The notes under the pieces: generated by a model | The model's database searches: none | Seen by the model: the letters and a program-made list of their open reading frames with translations, nothing else | What the model was told of the DNA's origin: nothing | Shown here: in pieces, positions 9,086-17,088 of the stretch | How the letters are laid out: the number at the start of each line of letters is the position of its first letter | Position numbering within the stretch: the first letter of the stretch is position 1 | Program-made: the position numbers and the translations under genes | IMG/VR virus record: IMGVR_UViG_3300025586_000135 | Span: 1-45,446 of that record | Source of the DNA: a virus | Length of the DNA stretch: 45,446 nucleotides | Strand: one strand, 5' to 3'

Positions 9086-10072
9086 ATGTCTGAGTTTACA
9101 AAAACAATGTATGTGATATGGCCTGATTATGATTACATAGATAAAGCAATCGAAGCAGGGATTGATACCTTACTTGTATTGACTTACCATAATGTTACAG
9201 AGGAAGATATTGATAATCTTTTCCAGAGGTACAATGGGAAAGTCACTCTCATTCCTGTTGTATCATGGGTTGGGCTTAATACTATTGTTCCAGAAGGACA
9301 GCAATTTTATGATGGTAAAAATTATCAGAAATATACACCATGCCCTTTAAATAGAGATTACATAAAAGATAAGTTAAGATTTTCATTAGAATTGCATAAA
9401 AAATATACTTCTTGTACAGGTATTGCAATAGATTTTGAATCTTACGGCAAAGGTCATGAAGGAGTTATTCCTTATTATGATGAGTGGCAAGATGAAGCTA
9501 TATGTAGATGTGATAAGTGTAAAGGTCTTTCTGAACATGATCAACGTATGAAAAATGTAGAGCTTATGCAAGAAATTCTCGGAGAAATTTCTTTATATCA
9601 ATTTCCTTGTATCAATCCTTATCTATGGAGTATAAGTGATTGGTGGTATAATGAACATACTTACTTAGGTGGTTGGAATGTATATAGAATACTAAAGTAT
9701 ACGTTCAATATGAAATTTGGTCATGATGTAACCATTTTAAATTCAAGTGGTGTATGGATGGAACACTTTACTGCCAAAGATTACTTGAGGCTGATTAAGA
9801 AGTATATTAAGTCTGCTTCTAATGATGGATATTGGTTGTATCCTCAAATGAGAATGTCTAATAATTGTTTCTGGAGAACTCATCCTAATGATCCTTGGTC
9901 AAAGCAGGAATTAGCAGGATTACCTTACCAATCTTTTATTGATGCCGATTTTGATCAAACAAGCGATATTAATTTCTTTAAAAAACTTAAAGAACTCAAT
10001 GATAATATAGATAAGTATAGAAGTGGTTTATGGTTTAGGTTCAAAAAATGGTTTATAGGATTTTTCAGATAA
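9086..10072 (+). CDS. TIM-barrel glycoside-hydrolase-like protein
   Basis: This 328-residue protein begins one base after the stop of its paralogue. A beta-strand ending GIAIDFESYGKG (D116, E118) is a plausible glycosidase active-site strand, followed by a metal-binding-like CxCxxC (C140, C142, C145) and NPYLWSISDWWYNE. The end (YRSGLWFRFKKWFIGFFR) is a cationic, aromatic, amphipathic tail that could contact membrane or a partner. No signal peptide is visible. Its place between a glycan-building enzyme region and the head genes suggests it processes a host or phage surface glycan. The substrate cannot be named from sequence. Confidence 0.7.
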   Translation: MSEFTKTMYVIWPDYDYIDKAIEAGIDTLLVLTYHNVTEEDIDNLFQRYNGKVTLIPVVSWVGLNTIVPEGQQFYDGKNYQKYTPCPLNRDYIKDKLRFSLELHKKYTSCTGIAIDFESYGKGHEGVIPYYDEWQDEAICRCDKCKGLSEHDQRMKNVELMQEILGEISLYQFPCINPYLWSISDWWYNEHTYLGGWNVYRILKYTFNMKFGHDVTILNSSGVWMEHFTAKDYLRLIKKYIKSASNDGYWLYPQMRMSNNCFWRTHPNDPWSKQELAGLPYQSFIDADFDQTSDINFFKKLKELNDNIDKYRSGLWFRFKKWFIGFFR

Positions 10073-10088
10073 AAGGAGTGTATAGTAA

Positions 10089-11654
10089 ATGGCTTGGTAT
10101 AATTTTAAGAAAAGTAATGAAGATGATAGATTAGATGAGGAACTACGTGCGTTTCATGGAAAGGGTGAAAAATTCCTTACACCAGCTAAAGTAAAGAAAA
10201 CATCAGGTGAAGGAGCAGAAGACCTTCAACTTATTCAAGGATTCGGTAATATAGGTTTAAGTTCCTTTAATACCTTCTATCAAAGATATATCAACAAAGC
10301 TTTTGAAAATGAACTTATGAGGATAAATGAGTATCGTTCAATGGCTAGTATGAGTGAAATTGCTGATGTTATAGAAGACGCCACCAATGAATCAACACAA
10401 GAAGACGAGACCGGAGAAACCTTAAAATTAAATATAAAGGATGCTAAACTCAAAGAGAATGAAAACATAATAGGCAATATAGATGATGAATTTAAAAAAC
10501 TATTCTATGAAAAACTTGATATAAATACTAAACTATGGGACATCTTCAGAACCTATTATATTGATGGTAGAGTGTTTTATGAAAGAATCATTGATACAGC
10601 TCATCCCAAAGAAGGTATCCTAAACCTTAAAAAACTTCCTACAGAATCAATGGATTATTTTATTGATCCTATTACGGGAAATGTGCTTAAATACTTCCAA
10701 TACTTAACTGATAGACCAAAGAGACCAAATACATTACAAGAAGCAGAAGAATCAAAAGAAATCGTTGTATTTGATCCTAACCAAATAAGTTTTATAAATT
10801 ATGGTGTATATGGTAATAACAAGTATGAAATTCTCGGATATCTTGATAAAGCAAGGATACCATATAACCAATTAAAACTTCTTGAAACATCTGTTATTAT
10901 ATATCGTATTGTAAGGGCACCTGAAAGATTTGTATTTCGTATCGATACAGGGGCTATGCCAATGGATAAGGCAATGAAATTCGTAGAGAAAGTTAAAGAT
11001 AAAATGACCAAGAAGCAATCTTACGATTCCACTACAGGTAGACTATCACAAGAACCAGAAGTGTTAAGTATTTTGGAAAATTTTTATCTCCCTCAATCAT
11101 CTGATGGTAGAGGGAGCCAAATAGAAACAGTTGGTGGTAATAGTGCCGGATTCACGGAGCTGGACGATTTGTATTATTTTGCTCGTAAGCTTTATAGGGC
11201 TCTCAAGTATCCTCTTTCTAGAGTTTCTGCGGGACAAGAGAAAAGGGAAGCTGATTCATTATTTGGTGGTAGTCAAGTAGCTGAAATATCCAGAGATGAA
11301 GTTAAATGGGCAAGGTTTTTAGAAAGGCAACAAAAAAGAATATGTGACAGTTTATTAGACACATTTCTATTACATATGGAGTTTAAGGGACTAAAGGAGC
11401 AATATAGTCTTACAAGAGAGAATATAGAGATCACATTAAACTCTCCATCACATTATAAAGAACAAACAGACCAAGCATTTCTTGCTACAGAGTTTGATAA
11501 CTATAATGCTTTAGCAGACAGGGAGGAGATAAGTAAAAGTTTTGCGATGCATCGTTACTTACATTGGGACATGGATACGATAAAAGAGAACGTGGCCGGA
11601 TTTCGCAAGGATAAGGAGCTGGGTTTGGTTAAAGCAGAAGATAAAGGATATTAA
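10089..11654 (+). CDS. gp20: Portal protein (T4 gp20-like)
   Basis: This 521-residue protein (T4 gp20 is about 524) would form the dodecameric ring at the capsid vertex through which DNA enters and exits. Recognisable T4-like blocks include INEYRSMASMSEIADVIEDA near 80, LWDIFRTYYIDGRVFYERII near 150 (T4: FRDWYIDGRIYYHKI), EGILNLKKLPTESMDYF, and a conserved C-terminal half with ALKYPLSRVSAGQEKREADSLFGG. It follows AAAAGGAGTG and opens the head operon, followed by core protein, protease, scaffold and capsid genes as in T4. Length and motif order leave little doubt. Confidence 0.95.
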   Translation: MAWYNFKKSNEDDRLDEELRAFHGKGEKFLTPAKVKKTSGEGAEDLQLIQGFGNIGLSSFNTFYQRYINKAFENELMRINEYRSMASMSEIADVIEDATNESTQEDETGETLKLNIKDAKLKENENIIGNIDDEFKKLFYEKLDINTKLWDIFRTYYIDGRVFYERIIDTAHPKEGILNLKKLPTESMDYFIDPITGNVLKYFQYLTDRPKRPNTLQEAEESKEIVVFDPNQISFINYGVYGNNKYEILGYLDKARIPYNQLKLLETSVIIYRIVRAPERFVFRIDTGAMPMDKAMKFVEKVKDKMTKKQSYDSTTGRLSQEPEVLSILENFYLPQSSDGRGSQIETVGGNSAGFTELDDLYYFARKLYRALKYPLSRVSAGQEKREADSLFGGSQVAEISRDEVKWARFLERQQKRICDSLLDTFLLHMEFKGLKEQYSLTRENIEITLNSPSHYKEQTDQAFLATEFDNYNALADREEISKSFAMHRYLHWDMDTIKENVAGFRKDKELGLVKAEDKGY

Positions 11655-11667
11655 AAAGTAACAAAAA

Positions 11668-11687
11668 TATAAATAGAAGTATAAATA
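11668..11687 (+). promoter_or_regulatory. Tandem T4-type late promoters
   Basis: Two exact TATAAATA motifs, at 11668-11675 and 11680-11687, lie 12 bases apart in the portal/core intergenic gap just before AGAGGAGG. The 12-base spacing with GAAG between copies is the same as upstream of the sheath gene. Confidence 0.6.
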
Positions 11688-11706
11688 GATAGAGGAGGTT
11701 TTTAAA

Positions 11707-11889
11707 ATGGGTATAGATCAAGAAAAGATTAAGGATGCTTTGGACAAATTTGAAAATGATAGCTATATGGACGCGAAAGATTCTTTGGGTGGTGAGATTA
11801 GGGCTACCAGAGACAAGTTTTTAAAGGACAAACTCGGGCTGAAAGATTGGGGTAGTCCGCCTGAAGAAAATGATTCAGAAGAGGAGTAA
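11707..11889 (+). CDS. Small prohead core protein (gp67/gp68-like)
   Basis: This 60-residue acidic protein lies between portal and prohead protease, the position of T4 genes 67 and 68, which encode small prohead core proteins. It reads as one charged helix (KIKDALDKFENDSYMDAKDSLGGEIRATRDKFLKDKLGL) with an acidic end (PPEENDSEEE). Sequence similarity to T4 gp67 is weak, so the call rests on size, acidity and gene order. It has a strong GAGGAGG site after a doubled late promoter. Confidence 0.7.
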   Translation: MGIDQEKIKDALDKFENDSYMDAKDSLGGEIRATRDKFLKDKLGLKDWGSPPEENDSEEE

Positions 11890-11893
11890 TATT

Positions 11894-12154
11894 ATGCAAA
11901 CTGAAGATAAACTGAATGAGATTTATGAAGATATGCTGGAAGAAAAGAAAGGTGGTAATAAAGTTTCTGCAGGAATAGATATTTTTGTAATGATTGATAA
12001 TGTACCTACAGATGTAGACGGTGTAGACTTTGATGCTGCTGAAAAAATGATGAATCCTTTACTCAAAAAGCTTAAAAGTGTTAAGGTTCCTGGAATGAAG
12101 ATACAAAGTGTTAAATCGTCGGGGGATATGGATGATGAAGGAGAAATGAAATAA
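11894..12154 (+). CDS. Small tagged protein in the prohead operon
   Basis: This is an 86-residue protein. ATG 11894 was chosen because GAGGAG lies just upstream; an in-frame ATG at 11870 lies inside the previous gene. The N-terminus MQTEDKLNEIYEDMLEEKKGG fits the longer form of the internal-protein tag (compare MEKQDKLDELYEKHL at 30307), with MLE as a possible protease cut. The middle (SAGIDIFVMIDNVPTDVDGVDFDAAEKMMNPLLKKLKSVKVPG) resembles the protein at 12761 in its KLxSVKxP block, so the two may be distant paralogues flanking the protease gene. Function unknown. Confidence 0.7.
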   Translation: MQTEDKLNEIYEDMLEEKKGGNKVSAGIDIFVMIDNVPTDVDGVDFDAAEKMMNPLLKKLKSVKVPGMKIQSVKSSGDMDDEGEMK

Positions 12155-12170
12155 CTATATTGGAGGTAAC

Positions 12171-12758
12171 ATGGCATTACTAATCACTGAAACAAGTTAT
12201 GACGTTGAATTGCTTGAAAACAAGAACAAAAATATGTATATTGTTGGTATATTTTCAAGTGCTGAGATTGAGAATAACAATAAGAGGAAATATAAGAAGG
12301 GTATATTAGAGAGGGAAGTAACTAAAGTAGAAGAGAAAATGAAGAATCGTTGCTTATGGGGAGAGCTTTCTCATCCTTCTAACCCAGAAATCAATCCAGA
12401 AAGGATATCACATTTAGTTGAATCCTTAGAATGGAAGAATAATGATGTTTATGGTAGAGCCAAAATACTTGATACACCTATGGGTAAAATAGCAAGAACC
12501 TTAGTTAAAGAGGGTAAACTTGGTATTTCCAGTAGAGGTCTTGGTACAGTTTCCGAGGATGGATACGTTAATGAAGATTACAGATTATTAACGTGGGATT
12601 TAGTTACAGATCCAAGCAATTCGCCTAGCTGGGTTGACGGTATTTTAGAAGGACAAGATTTTTGCTGTCCTATGAAACAACCTTCTATAAATGAGGCTCA
12701 AAAAGTTTATGAAAAGCATCTATGGTCTGTGATAGAGAAAATATCAAAGGAGATGTAA
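12171..12758 (+). CDS. gp21: Prohead core protease (T4 gp21-like)
   Basis: This 195-residue serine protease of the T4 gp21 (U9/S78-type herpes-protease fold) family matures the prohead by cutting scaffold, capsid and internal proteins. Visible family blocks are NNKRKYKKGILEREV, LWGELSHPSNPEINPERISH (catalytic His), NNDVYGRAKIL and LGISSRGLGTV (catalytic Ser), equivalent to T4 ALGELNHP and GVSSRGLG. Length is near T4's 212. It lies between small tagged proteins and the scaffold. T4 gp21 cuts after [LI]xE, the rule that the tagged N-termini in this window satisfy. Confidence 0.95.
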   Translation: MALLITETSYDVELLENKNKNMYIVGIFSSAEIENNNKRKYKKGILEREVTKVEEKMKNRCLWGELSHPSNPEINPERISHLVESLEWKNNDVYGRAKILDTPMGKIARTLVKEGKLGISSRGLGTVSEDGYVNEDYRLLTWDLVTDPSNSPSWVDGILEGQDFCCPMKQPSINEAQKVYEKHLWSVIEKISKEM

Positions 12759-12760
12759 CT

Positions 12761-13018
12761 ATGACAAGAATAGATGAAAAGATTAATAAACATCTAAATG
12801 AAAGAAAATTTGGAGGAACGACAACTTATTTAGGTAAAAAGAAAATACAAGGTAAAATACCACCTGGAAGACAAGTAGGGTTACAATTACTTTTAGTTGT
12901 CGATGCTAAATTTGAAGAGGAAATTATGAAAATGATAGATAAATACTCTTCAAAATTGAGATCCGTTAAGTTTCCTAAAGTTTCTTATATAGAAGGTCAT
13001 GTTAATTATATTGAGTAG
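12761..13018 (+). CDS. Small tagged protein in the prohead operon
   Basis: This is an 85-residue protein. ATG 12761 is preferred because AAAGGAGATG lies 5-10 bases upstream. It starts MTRIDEKINKHLNERK, nearly identical to the start of the protein at 8041, and then diverges (GRQVGLQLLLVVDAKFEEEIMKMIDKYSSKLRSVKFPKVSYIEGH). The shared tag with unrelated bodies suggests capsid targeting. The KLRSVKFP block echoes the protein at 11894. The gap to the scaffold gene holds two late promoter motifs. Confidence 0.7.
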   Translation: MTRIDEKINKHLNERKFGGTTTYLGKKKIQGKIPPGRQVGLQLLLVVDAKFEEEIMKMIDKYSSKLRSVKFPKVSYIEGHVNYIE

Positions 13019-13084
13019 AAAATAGTTGTTCGATCTCTTACTATCACTACCTTTCCTTAAAAGTAAATAAAATAAACACTATAG

Positions 13085-13109
13085 TATAAATATAAGAAGA
13101 ATATAAATA
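13085..13109 (+). promoter_or_regulatory. Tandem T4-type late promoters before the scaffold gene
   Basis: Two exact TATAAATA motifs, at 13085-13092 and 13102-13109, in a 114-base gap, followed by AAGGAGG and the scaffold start. Scaffold and capsid need high late expression, which suits doubled late promoters. Confidence 0.65.
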
Positions 13110-13132
13110 TAAACAAGGAGGTTTAATTTTCT

Positions 13133-13948
13133 ATGGATAAAATTTTAGAACTTTTGGGTGCTGAAAAACTAAATGAAGATACCCAAACACAAATTAAGGA
13201 AAAACTTCAGGATATTATAGAGGTCAAAGCTTCTGAATTATCTGAGGGTAAGTTGAAAGAGGAAAAGAATCAACTTATCGAAGAGTATGAGGAAAAATTT
13301 GAGGAATATAAAAATGATATTACTAGTAAGTTTAGTAATTTTGTTGATACAGTACTTGATGAAGAAATGACCATTCCTGAAAAAATCGTAGAATTTGCTC
13401 GTAAAGGTGAGTTGTATTCAGATCTTATCGAACAATTCAAAACAAGATTAGCAATTGATGAAGGTCTTTTGGACAAAGAGGTAAAGAACCTTTTGAGAGA
13501 AGCTAAAGAGGAAATTCTTAAACTTCGTGAAGAGGTTGACGAAAAGACATCCTCAGAGCTTGAATTACAAAAAGATGCTCAAGACTTAGCATCAGCATTA
13601 TATTTGAGAAAGAAATGTGATGGTCTTACAGAGTCTCAAAAATCTCATGTACTTGATATTCTGGAAGGTGTTACTGATAAAGAAGAAATTGACAGAAAAT
13701 TCAAGGTTATTCTTGGTACAGTAGCGGAGCAAGAGGAAGAAGAAGAAGAAGAAGAGGACGATAAGAAAAAGAAAGTAAAAAAAGATGATGGTGAAGAAGA
13801 AGAAGAAGAGGAAGAAGAAGTAAAGAAAGATGAGGGTAAGGGTATGTCTGAAATAGATAATAAGAAAGAGAATCTAAATGAAGATGGAAGTCCATTCGAT
13901 TCTTATTTGAAAGGGTACCTTACAACCTTACAAGAAGGAAAAGTTTAA
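13133..13948 (+). CDS. gp22: Prohead scaffold protein (T4 gp22-like)
   Basis: This 271-residue, almost wholly helical, Glu/Lys-rich protein lies just before the major capsid gene, as T4 gp22 does. Family-like blocks include FARKGELYSDLIEQFKTRL, a coiled-coil stretch near 115-145, and LASALYLRKKCDGLTESQKSHVLDILEGV near 160-190. An acidic low-complexity stretch (runs of Glu broken by DDKKKKVKKDD) covers about 200-240, encoded by GAA repeats at 13733-13825. The C-terminus SPFDSYLKGYLTTLQEGKV may contact the capsid protein. Many [LI]xE sites suit destruction by the prohead protease. Confidence 0.9.
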   Translation: MDKILELLGAEKLNEDTQTQIKEKLQDIIEVKASELSEGKLKEEKNQLIEEYEEKFEEYKNDITSKFSNFVDTVLDEEMTIPEKIVEFARKGELYSDLIEQFKTRLAIDEGLLDKEVKNLLREAKEEILKLREEVDEKTSSELELQKDAQDLASALYLRKKCDGLTESQKSHVLDILEGVTDKEEIDRKFKVILGTVAEQEEEEEEEEDDKKKKVKKDDGEEEEEEEEEVKKDEGKGMSEIDNKKENLNEDGSPFDSYLKGYLTTLQEGKV

Positions 13949-13970
13949 AATAAAAGGAGGAAATTAAGAA

Positions 13971-15230
13971 ATGGTAAAACAATATAATATTGATGAATTG
14001 ATGAAAAAATGGAAACCAATCCTTGATGAAGGTACTCAATTCGGAAATGAAAAAATTAAGAAAGCAACAGCTATTATGCTTGAGAATCAGCACAATGAAA
14101 CCAATGAATCGTCATCCTATATGGGTGGTCAAATGGGTACAAGTGCTCCTACATACGGTAGCACAAATGCTATGTTTCAAAAAATAGCAGTTCCTATGGT
14201 AAGGAGAACTTTCCCGGAACTTATTGCTCATAGTATCGTTGGTGTACAGCCAATGACTGGCCCAGTTGGTTTGGCATTTGCTTTAAGATTCAGAGGTGAT
14301 AGTGATTATGGTAATCCGGATGCTGGAGTACCAACAGGTGGAGTAAATTATGAAGTTGGATACAACCGTGTAAACAACAGTTATTCATCCAGAACAGGCA
14401 CCAATCCTTCCGGTACAGCAGCAACAACCGTATCCGCAGAAGTTTGGGGTTCTAAGTTAGGTTCTGGTGTTGGTAGTGATATCGGTATCGGTAGAGGTTC
14501 GGGTCTCCATATTCGTGAAGTCAATATGACAATCGAGAAATCAGAGATTGAAGCCAACACTCGTAAATTGAGAAGCCGTTGGTCCTTAGAAGTTGCTCAA
14601 GATATTAAAGCGATGCATGGTCTTGATATCGAAGAGGAAATGATGGACGTTCTGGCTTATGAGATAACAGCTGAAATTGATCGTGAAATCGTACAAGCGG
14701 TTGATGATGTAGCAGTTCTTACCGAGTATACATGGACCACAAGCACAGATTACGATGGTAGGTGGGAGCATGAAAGATATCGTTCACTTTATAACCAAAT
14801 GATTAGAAAGGCTAATACTATCGCTGTTAATACAAGACGTGGTTCAGGTAACTTCGTTATAACATCACCAATCTTGTGTGCAGCCTTTGAAGCACTTTCA
14901 GCATTTACAGTAGCCCCAGTTAACTCTAGTGTTAATTCAGGTGTTACAGGTGTAGCAAGAGTAGGTTCCCTTGATGGTAAGATGACCGTTTATAGAGATA
15001 CCTTCTATACTGAAACAGTACAACAGTATACAGTAGGATATAAGGGACCAAGTGAGTATGACGCAGGTATCATTTACTTACCATATATTCAATTACTACC
15101 TGCAAGGGCAACATTTGAAGATTCCTTTAATCCAACAGTCGGATTGATGTCAAGATATGCCGTGCACAATCATTTATTTGGTGCAGCTAATTATTACCAA
15201 AAGGTTCGAATCACAGGCATGCCTTCATAA
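13971..15230 (+). CDS. gp23: Major capsid protein (T4 gp23-like)
   Basis: This 419-residue HK97-fold capsid subunit is about 100 residues shorter than T4 gp23. Diagnostic blocks are MKKWKPILDEG at the N-terminus, MVRRTFPELIAHSIVGVQPM (T4: MVRRAIPNLIAFDICGVQPM), LRSRWSLEVAQDIKAMHGLDIEEE, EITAEIDREIV and YTVGYKGPSEYDAGIIYLPYI. The N-terminal 50 or so residues correspond to the propeptide removed by gp21; IMLE-NQ and TNE-SS are possible cuts. It follows AAAGGAGG 22 bases after the scaffold gene, and a strong terminator follows it. Confidence 0.96.
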   Translation: MVKQYNIDELMKKWKPILDEGTQFGNEKIKKATAIMLENQHNETNESSSYMGGQMGTSAPTYGSTNAMFQKIAVPMVRRTFPELIAHSIVGVQPMTGPVGLAFALRFRGDSDYGNPDAGVPTGGVNYEVGYNRVNNSYSSRTGTNPSGTAATTVSAEVWGSKLGSGVGSDIGIGRGSGLHIREVNMTIEKSEIEANTRKLRSRWSLEVAQDIKAMHGLDIEEEMMDVLAYEITAEIDREIVQAVDDVAVLTEYTWTTSTDYDGRWEHERYRSLYNQMIRKANTIAVNTRRGSGNFVITSPILCAAFEALSAFTVAPVNSSVNSGVTGVARVGSLDGKMTVYRDTFYTETVQQYTVGYKGPSEYDAGIIYLPYIQLLPARATFEDSFNPTVGLMSRYAVHNHLFGAANYYQKVRITGMPS

Positions 15231-15265
15231 ATTTTTCAACACTTTCGGGTGTTTAACATTAACCA

Positions 15266-15292
15266 AACCTCTCCTTCGGGAGGGGTTTTTTT
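15266..15292 (+). terminator. Strong rho-independent terminator after the capsid gene
   Basis: A 9-bp stem AACCTCTCC / GGAGGGGTT (one G-T pair) around a TTCG tetraloop is followed by a run of seven T. It lies 36 bases after the capsid stop. A smaller stem AACAC / GTGTT lies just upstream. Confidence 0.92.
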
Positions 15293-15328
15293 ATGCTATT
15301 TACATTCTCTAAAAAATATTGTAAAATG

Positions 15329-15336
15329 TATAAATA
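15329..15336 (+). promoter_or_regulatory. T4-type late promoter (TATAAATA)
   Basis: Exact TATAAATA 37 bases after the terminator, before the HNH gene start at 15379. It restarts transcription after the capsid operon. Confidence 0.55.
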
Positions 15337-15378
15337 GGACTAATGAGAAGATATGTAATTTTTAAGGAGAATTTATAA

Positions 15379-16401
15379 ATGGGAATAAGAAGAGAAGATG
15401 GAGGAGATGTTAGTATATTAACCAAAGGTTCTCATAAAAAAATAATCTTTGCTTGTAATGTATGTAAAAAAGAAGTAACACAATCATACCAAAATTACCT
15501 AAGACAAAATAGCGGTAAGTTTTGTAGAAGTTGTAGAAACAAACATACCGCTAACAGAAAAGATGTTAAAGAAAAGCAAGCAAAAGCATCTAAAGAAATG
15601 TGGAAAAGTGAGAGTTTTAGGAAGGAAATGGGTAAACTATTATCCAAAGCCACTAAAAAAGCATGGGATAAGGATGACGGAACAAGAAGAAAAAAAATAT
15701 GGAATAAAACGCCATATAAGGAAGTACAGAAACTCATAAAATCTGTTCCGGGTCACGAATTACTAACTTCGAAAGAGGAATATGAAGAAGTGGGTAATAA
15801 GTTTAAAGTAATGTGTCCTGATGGTAGTATTATGGAAACAACTATAACACTATGGAAAAGAAACATAGAAGGTTATGTTTTTTATGACACCTATGCCTTT
15901 CAATTAGAATGGTGTGAAGAAGTAAGAAGGAATAAGGAAAATAGGGAAATATTAGAAGTTAGGTGTAAAAAATGTGATGAATGGTATGTTCTTAATACTC
16001 TTGATGTTAGTAATAGAGTACAAGCACTTAAAGGTCAATCAAAAGGTGAATGTAACCTTTATTGTTCCGAAAATTGTAAAAACTCTTGTTCTATATATGG
16101 GAAGAAGCCTGAAGTCCTAATACATAATGATGCCATAAGAGCAGGGCGTGACCCTTGGTGGAATGAACCTCGACATATGCAACCCGAATGGCGTAAAATG
16201 GTCCTTGAAAGAGATGATTATACCTGTCAGAAATGTGGTAAAACAAAAGTTTCTCTTATTGCCCATCATATCAATCCTGTAAAATTATACCCATTAGAAT
16301 CAGCCGATGTAGATAATGGGATTACTTTATGTGTTGATTGTCATGAAAAGGCCCATCAAATACCTGGATGTAGTACAGGGGAATTGGCTAATTTTTGTTA
16401 G
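15379..16401 (+). CDS. HNH homing endonuclease with zinc-finger and NUMOD-like region
   Basis: This 340-residue protein has an N-terminal Cys pair region (CNVCKK, CRSC), then a Lys-rich repeat-like segment (KEKQAKASKEMWKSESFRKEMGKLLSKATKKAW) resembling NUMOD3-type DNA-binding motifs. A middle domain with FYDTYAFQLEWCEEVR and several Cys pairs follows, then a C-terminal HNH core (ERDDYTCQKCG, AHHINP, NGITLCVDCHEKAH). Residues from about 170 to the end align with the HNH protein at 33366, while the N-termini differ, so modules have been exchanged. It sits between capsid and small terminase genes with its own late promoter, as expected of an intergenic mobile endonuclease. Confidence 0.88.
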   Translation: MGIRREDGGDVSILTKGSHKKIIFACNVCKKEVTQSYQNYLRQNSGKFCRSCRNKHTANRKDVKEKQAKASKEMWKSESFRKEMGKLLSKATKKAWDKDDGTRRKKIWNKTPYKEVQKLIKSVPGHELLTSKEEYEEVGNKFKVMCPDGSIMETTITLWKRNIEGYVFYDTYAFQLEWCEEVRRNKENREILEVRCKKCDEWYVLNTLDVSNRVQALKGQSKGECNLYCSENCKNSCSIYGKKPEVLIHNDAIRAGRDPWWNEPRHMQPEWRKMVLERDDYTCQKCGKTKVSLIAHHINPVKLYPLESADVDNGITLCVDCHEKAHQIPGCSTGELANFC

Positions 16402-16429
16402 TTTACAAATATATGAAAATACAGTATAA

Positions 16430-16437
16430 TATAAATA
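16430..16437 (+). promoter_or_regulatory. T4-type late promoter (TATAAATA)
   Basis: Exact TATAAATA 17 bases before the start at 16454, with AAGGGGG between. It probably drives the terminase/PrkA group. Confidence 0.55.
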
Positions 16438-16453
16438 CTTGTAAGGGGGATAA

Positions 16454-16633
16454 ATGAAAAATATTAAGGCTAAATGGGTCCGTTGTTGTAGTGCTGGAGG
16501 TATGGCCGTAGAAAAATATGAAATGGATATAATTATAAATCTATTAACAATTACTTTAACGGAAGCAGAAGCCGGTGCGCTTATTAATCAAATTTCTTCA
16601 ATTATAGACATACCTATGAGAGAAAGAAAATGA
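16454..16633 (+). CDS. Small hypothetical protein upstream of small terminase
   Basis: This is a 59-residue reading frame with AAGGGGG upstream and an ATGA overlap with the small terminase gene, both supporting real translation. The sequence begins MKNIKAKWVRCCSAGGMAVEK and continues with an amphipathic hydrophobic helix (MDIIINLLTITLTEAEAGAL). I do not recognise it. The coupling suggests it sets translation of the terminase gene or acts with it. Confidence 0.6.
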   Translation: MKNIKAKWVRCCSAGGMAVEKYEMDIIINLLTITLTEAEAGALINQISSIIDIPMRERK

Positions 16634-17088
16634 GTGAACTTAATAGGGAAGGATTAGCAGAGGAATTTGATTTAGAGAATATAGAGAATCAGCCTTCATC
16701 AGTATCTATATTTAAAGAAGAAGGTGAAGATCCTGATTCTATAATAAAGGATAATATTGACCGTGCTAATCGTATATTAGACCAAGTTGAAGATGAATTG
16801 GCGAATGGTAACTTTAGTGCCAGGCTTGTTGAAGTTGCAGCGAAAACTATGGATAGTGTTACCAATGCTGTCTCTCAAATTCAATCTACTGTGTATAATA
16901 ATGACTATTTACAATTAAAAAATCGTATGGTAGAATTAAAGGAGTCAGAACTTGATTATAAAGTTCAAAACTTGAAAAAACCAAATATAGGAAGTCAAAA
17001 TATCATTTTAACTGATCGTGAAAGTGTTTTAAAGGCTTTAAAAAATAATAATATGGATAAACTAAAAGAGGAGAACAAACATGAGTGA
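16630..17088 (+). CDS. terS: Small terminase subunit (T4 gp16-like)
   Basis: This 152-residue protein has the gp16 layout: an acidic N-terminus, a central helical hairpin (DNIDRANRILDQVEDELANGNFSARLVEVAAKTMDSVTNAVSQIQ) for oligomerisation, and a C-terminal segment NIILTDRESVLKALKNN resembling the short motif at the end of T4-type small terminases. It would form the ring that recognises phage DNA and regulates the gp17 motor. In T4 it directly precedes the large subunit; here about 7.5 kb intervene. It overlaps the PrkA gene by 8 bases. Sequence similarity is modest, so the call leans on layout and context. Confidence 0.75.
   Translation: MSELNREGLAEEFDLENIENQPSSVSIFKEEGEDPDSIIKDNIDRANRILDQVEDELANGNFSARLVEVAAKTMDSVTNAVSQIQSTVYNNDYLQLKNRMVELKESELDYKVQNLKKPNIGSQNIILTDRESVLKALKNNNMDKLKEENKHE

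Noticed and set aside
11870-11893. Earlier ATG for the small protein at 11894
   Set aside because: It lies inside the previous gene, while GAGGAG directly precedes ATG 11894 and the later start gives the tag sequence.
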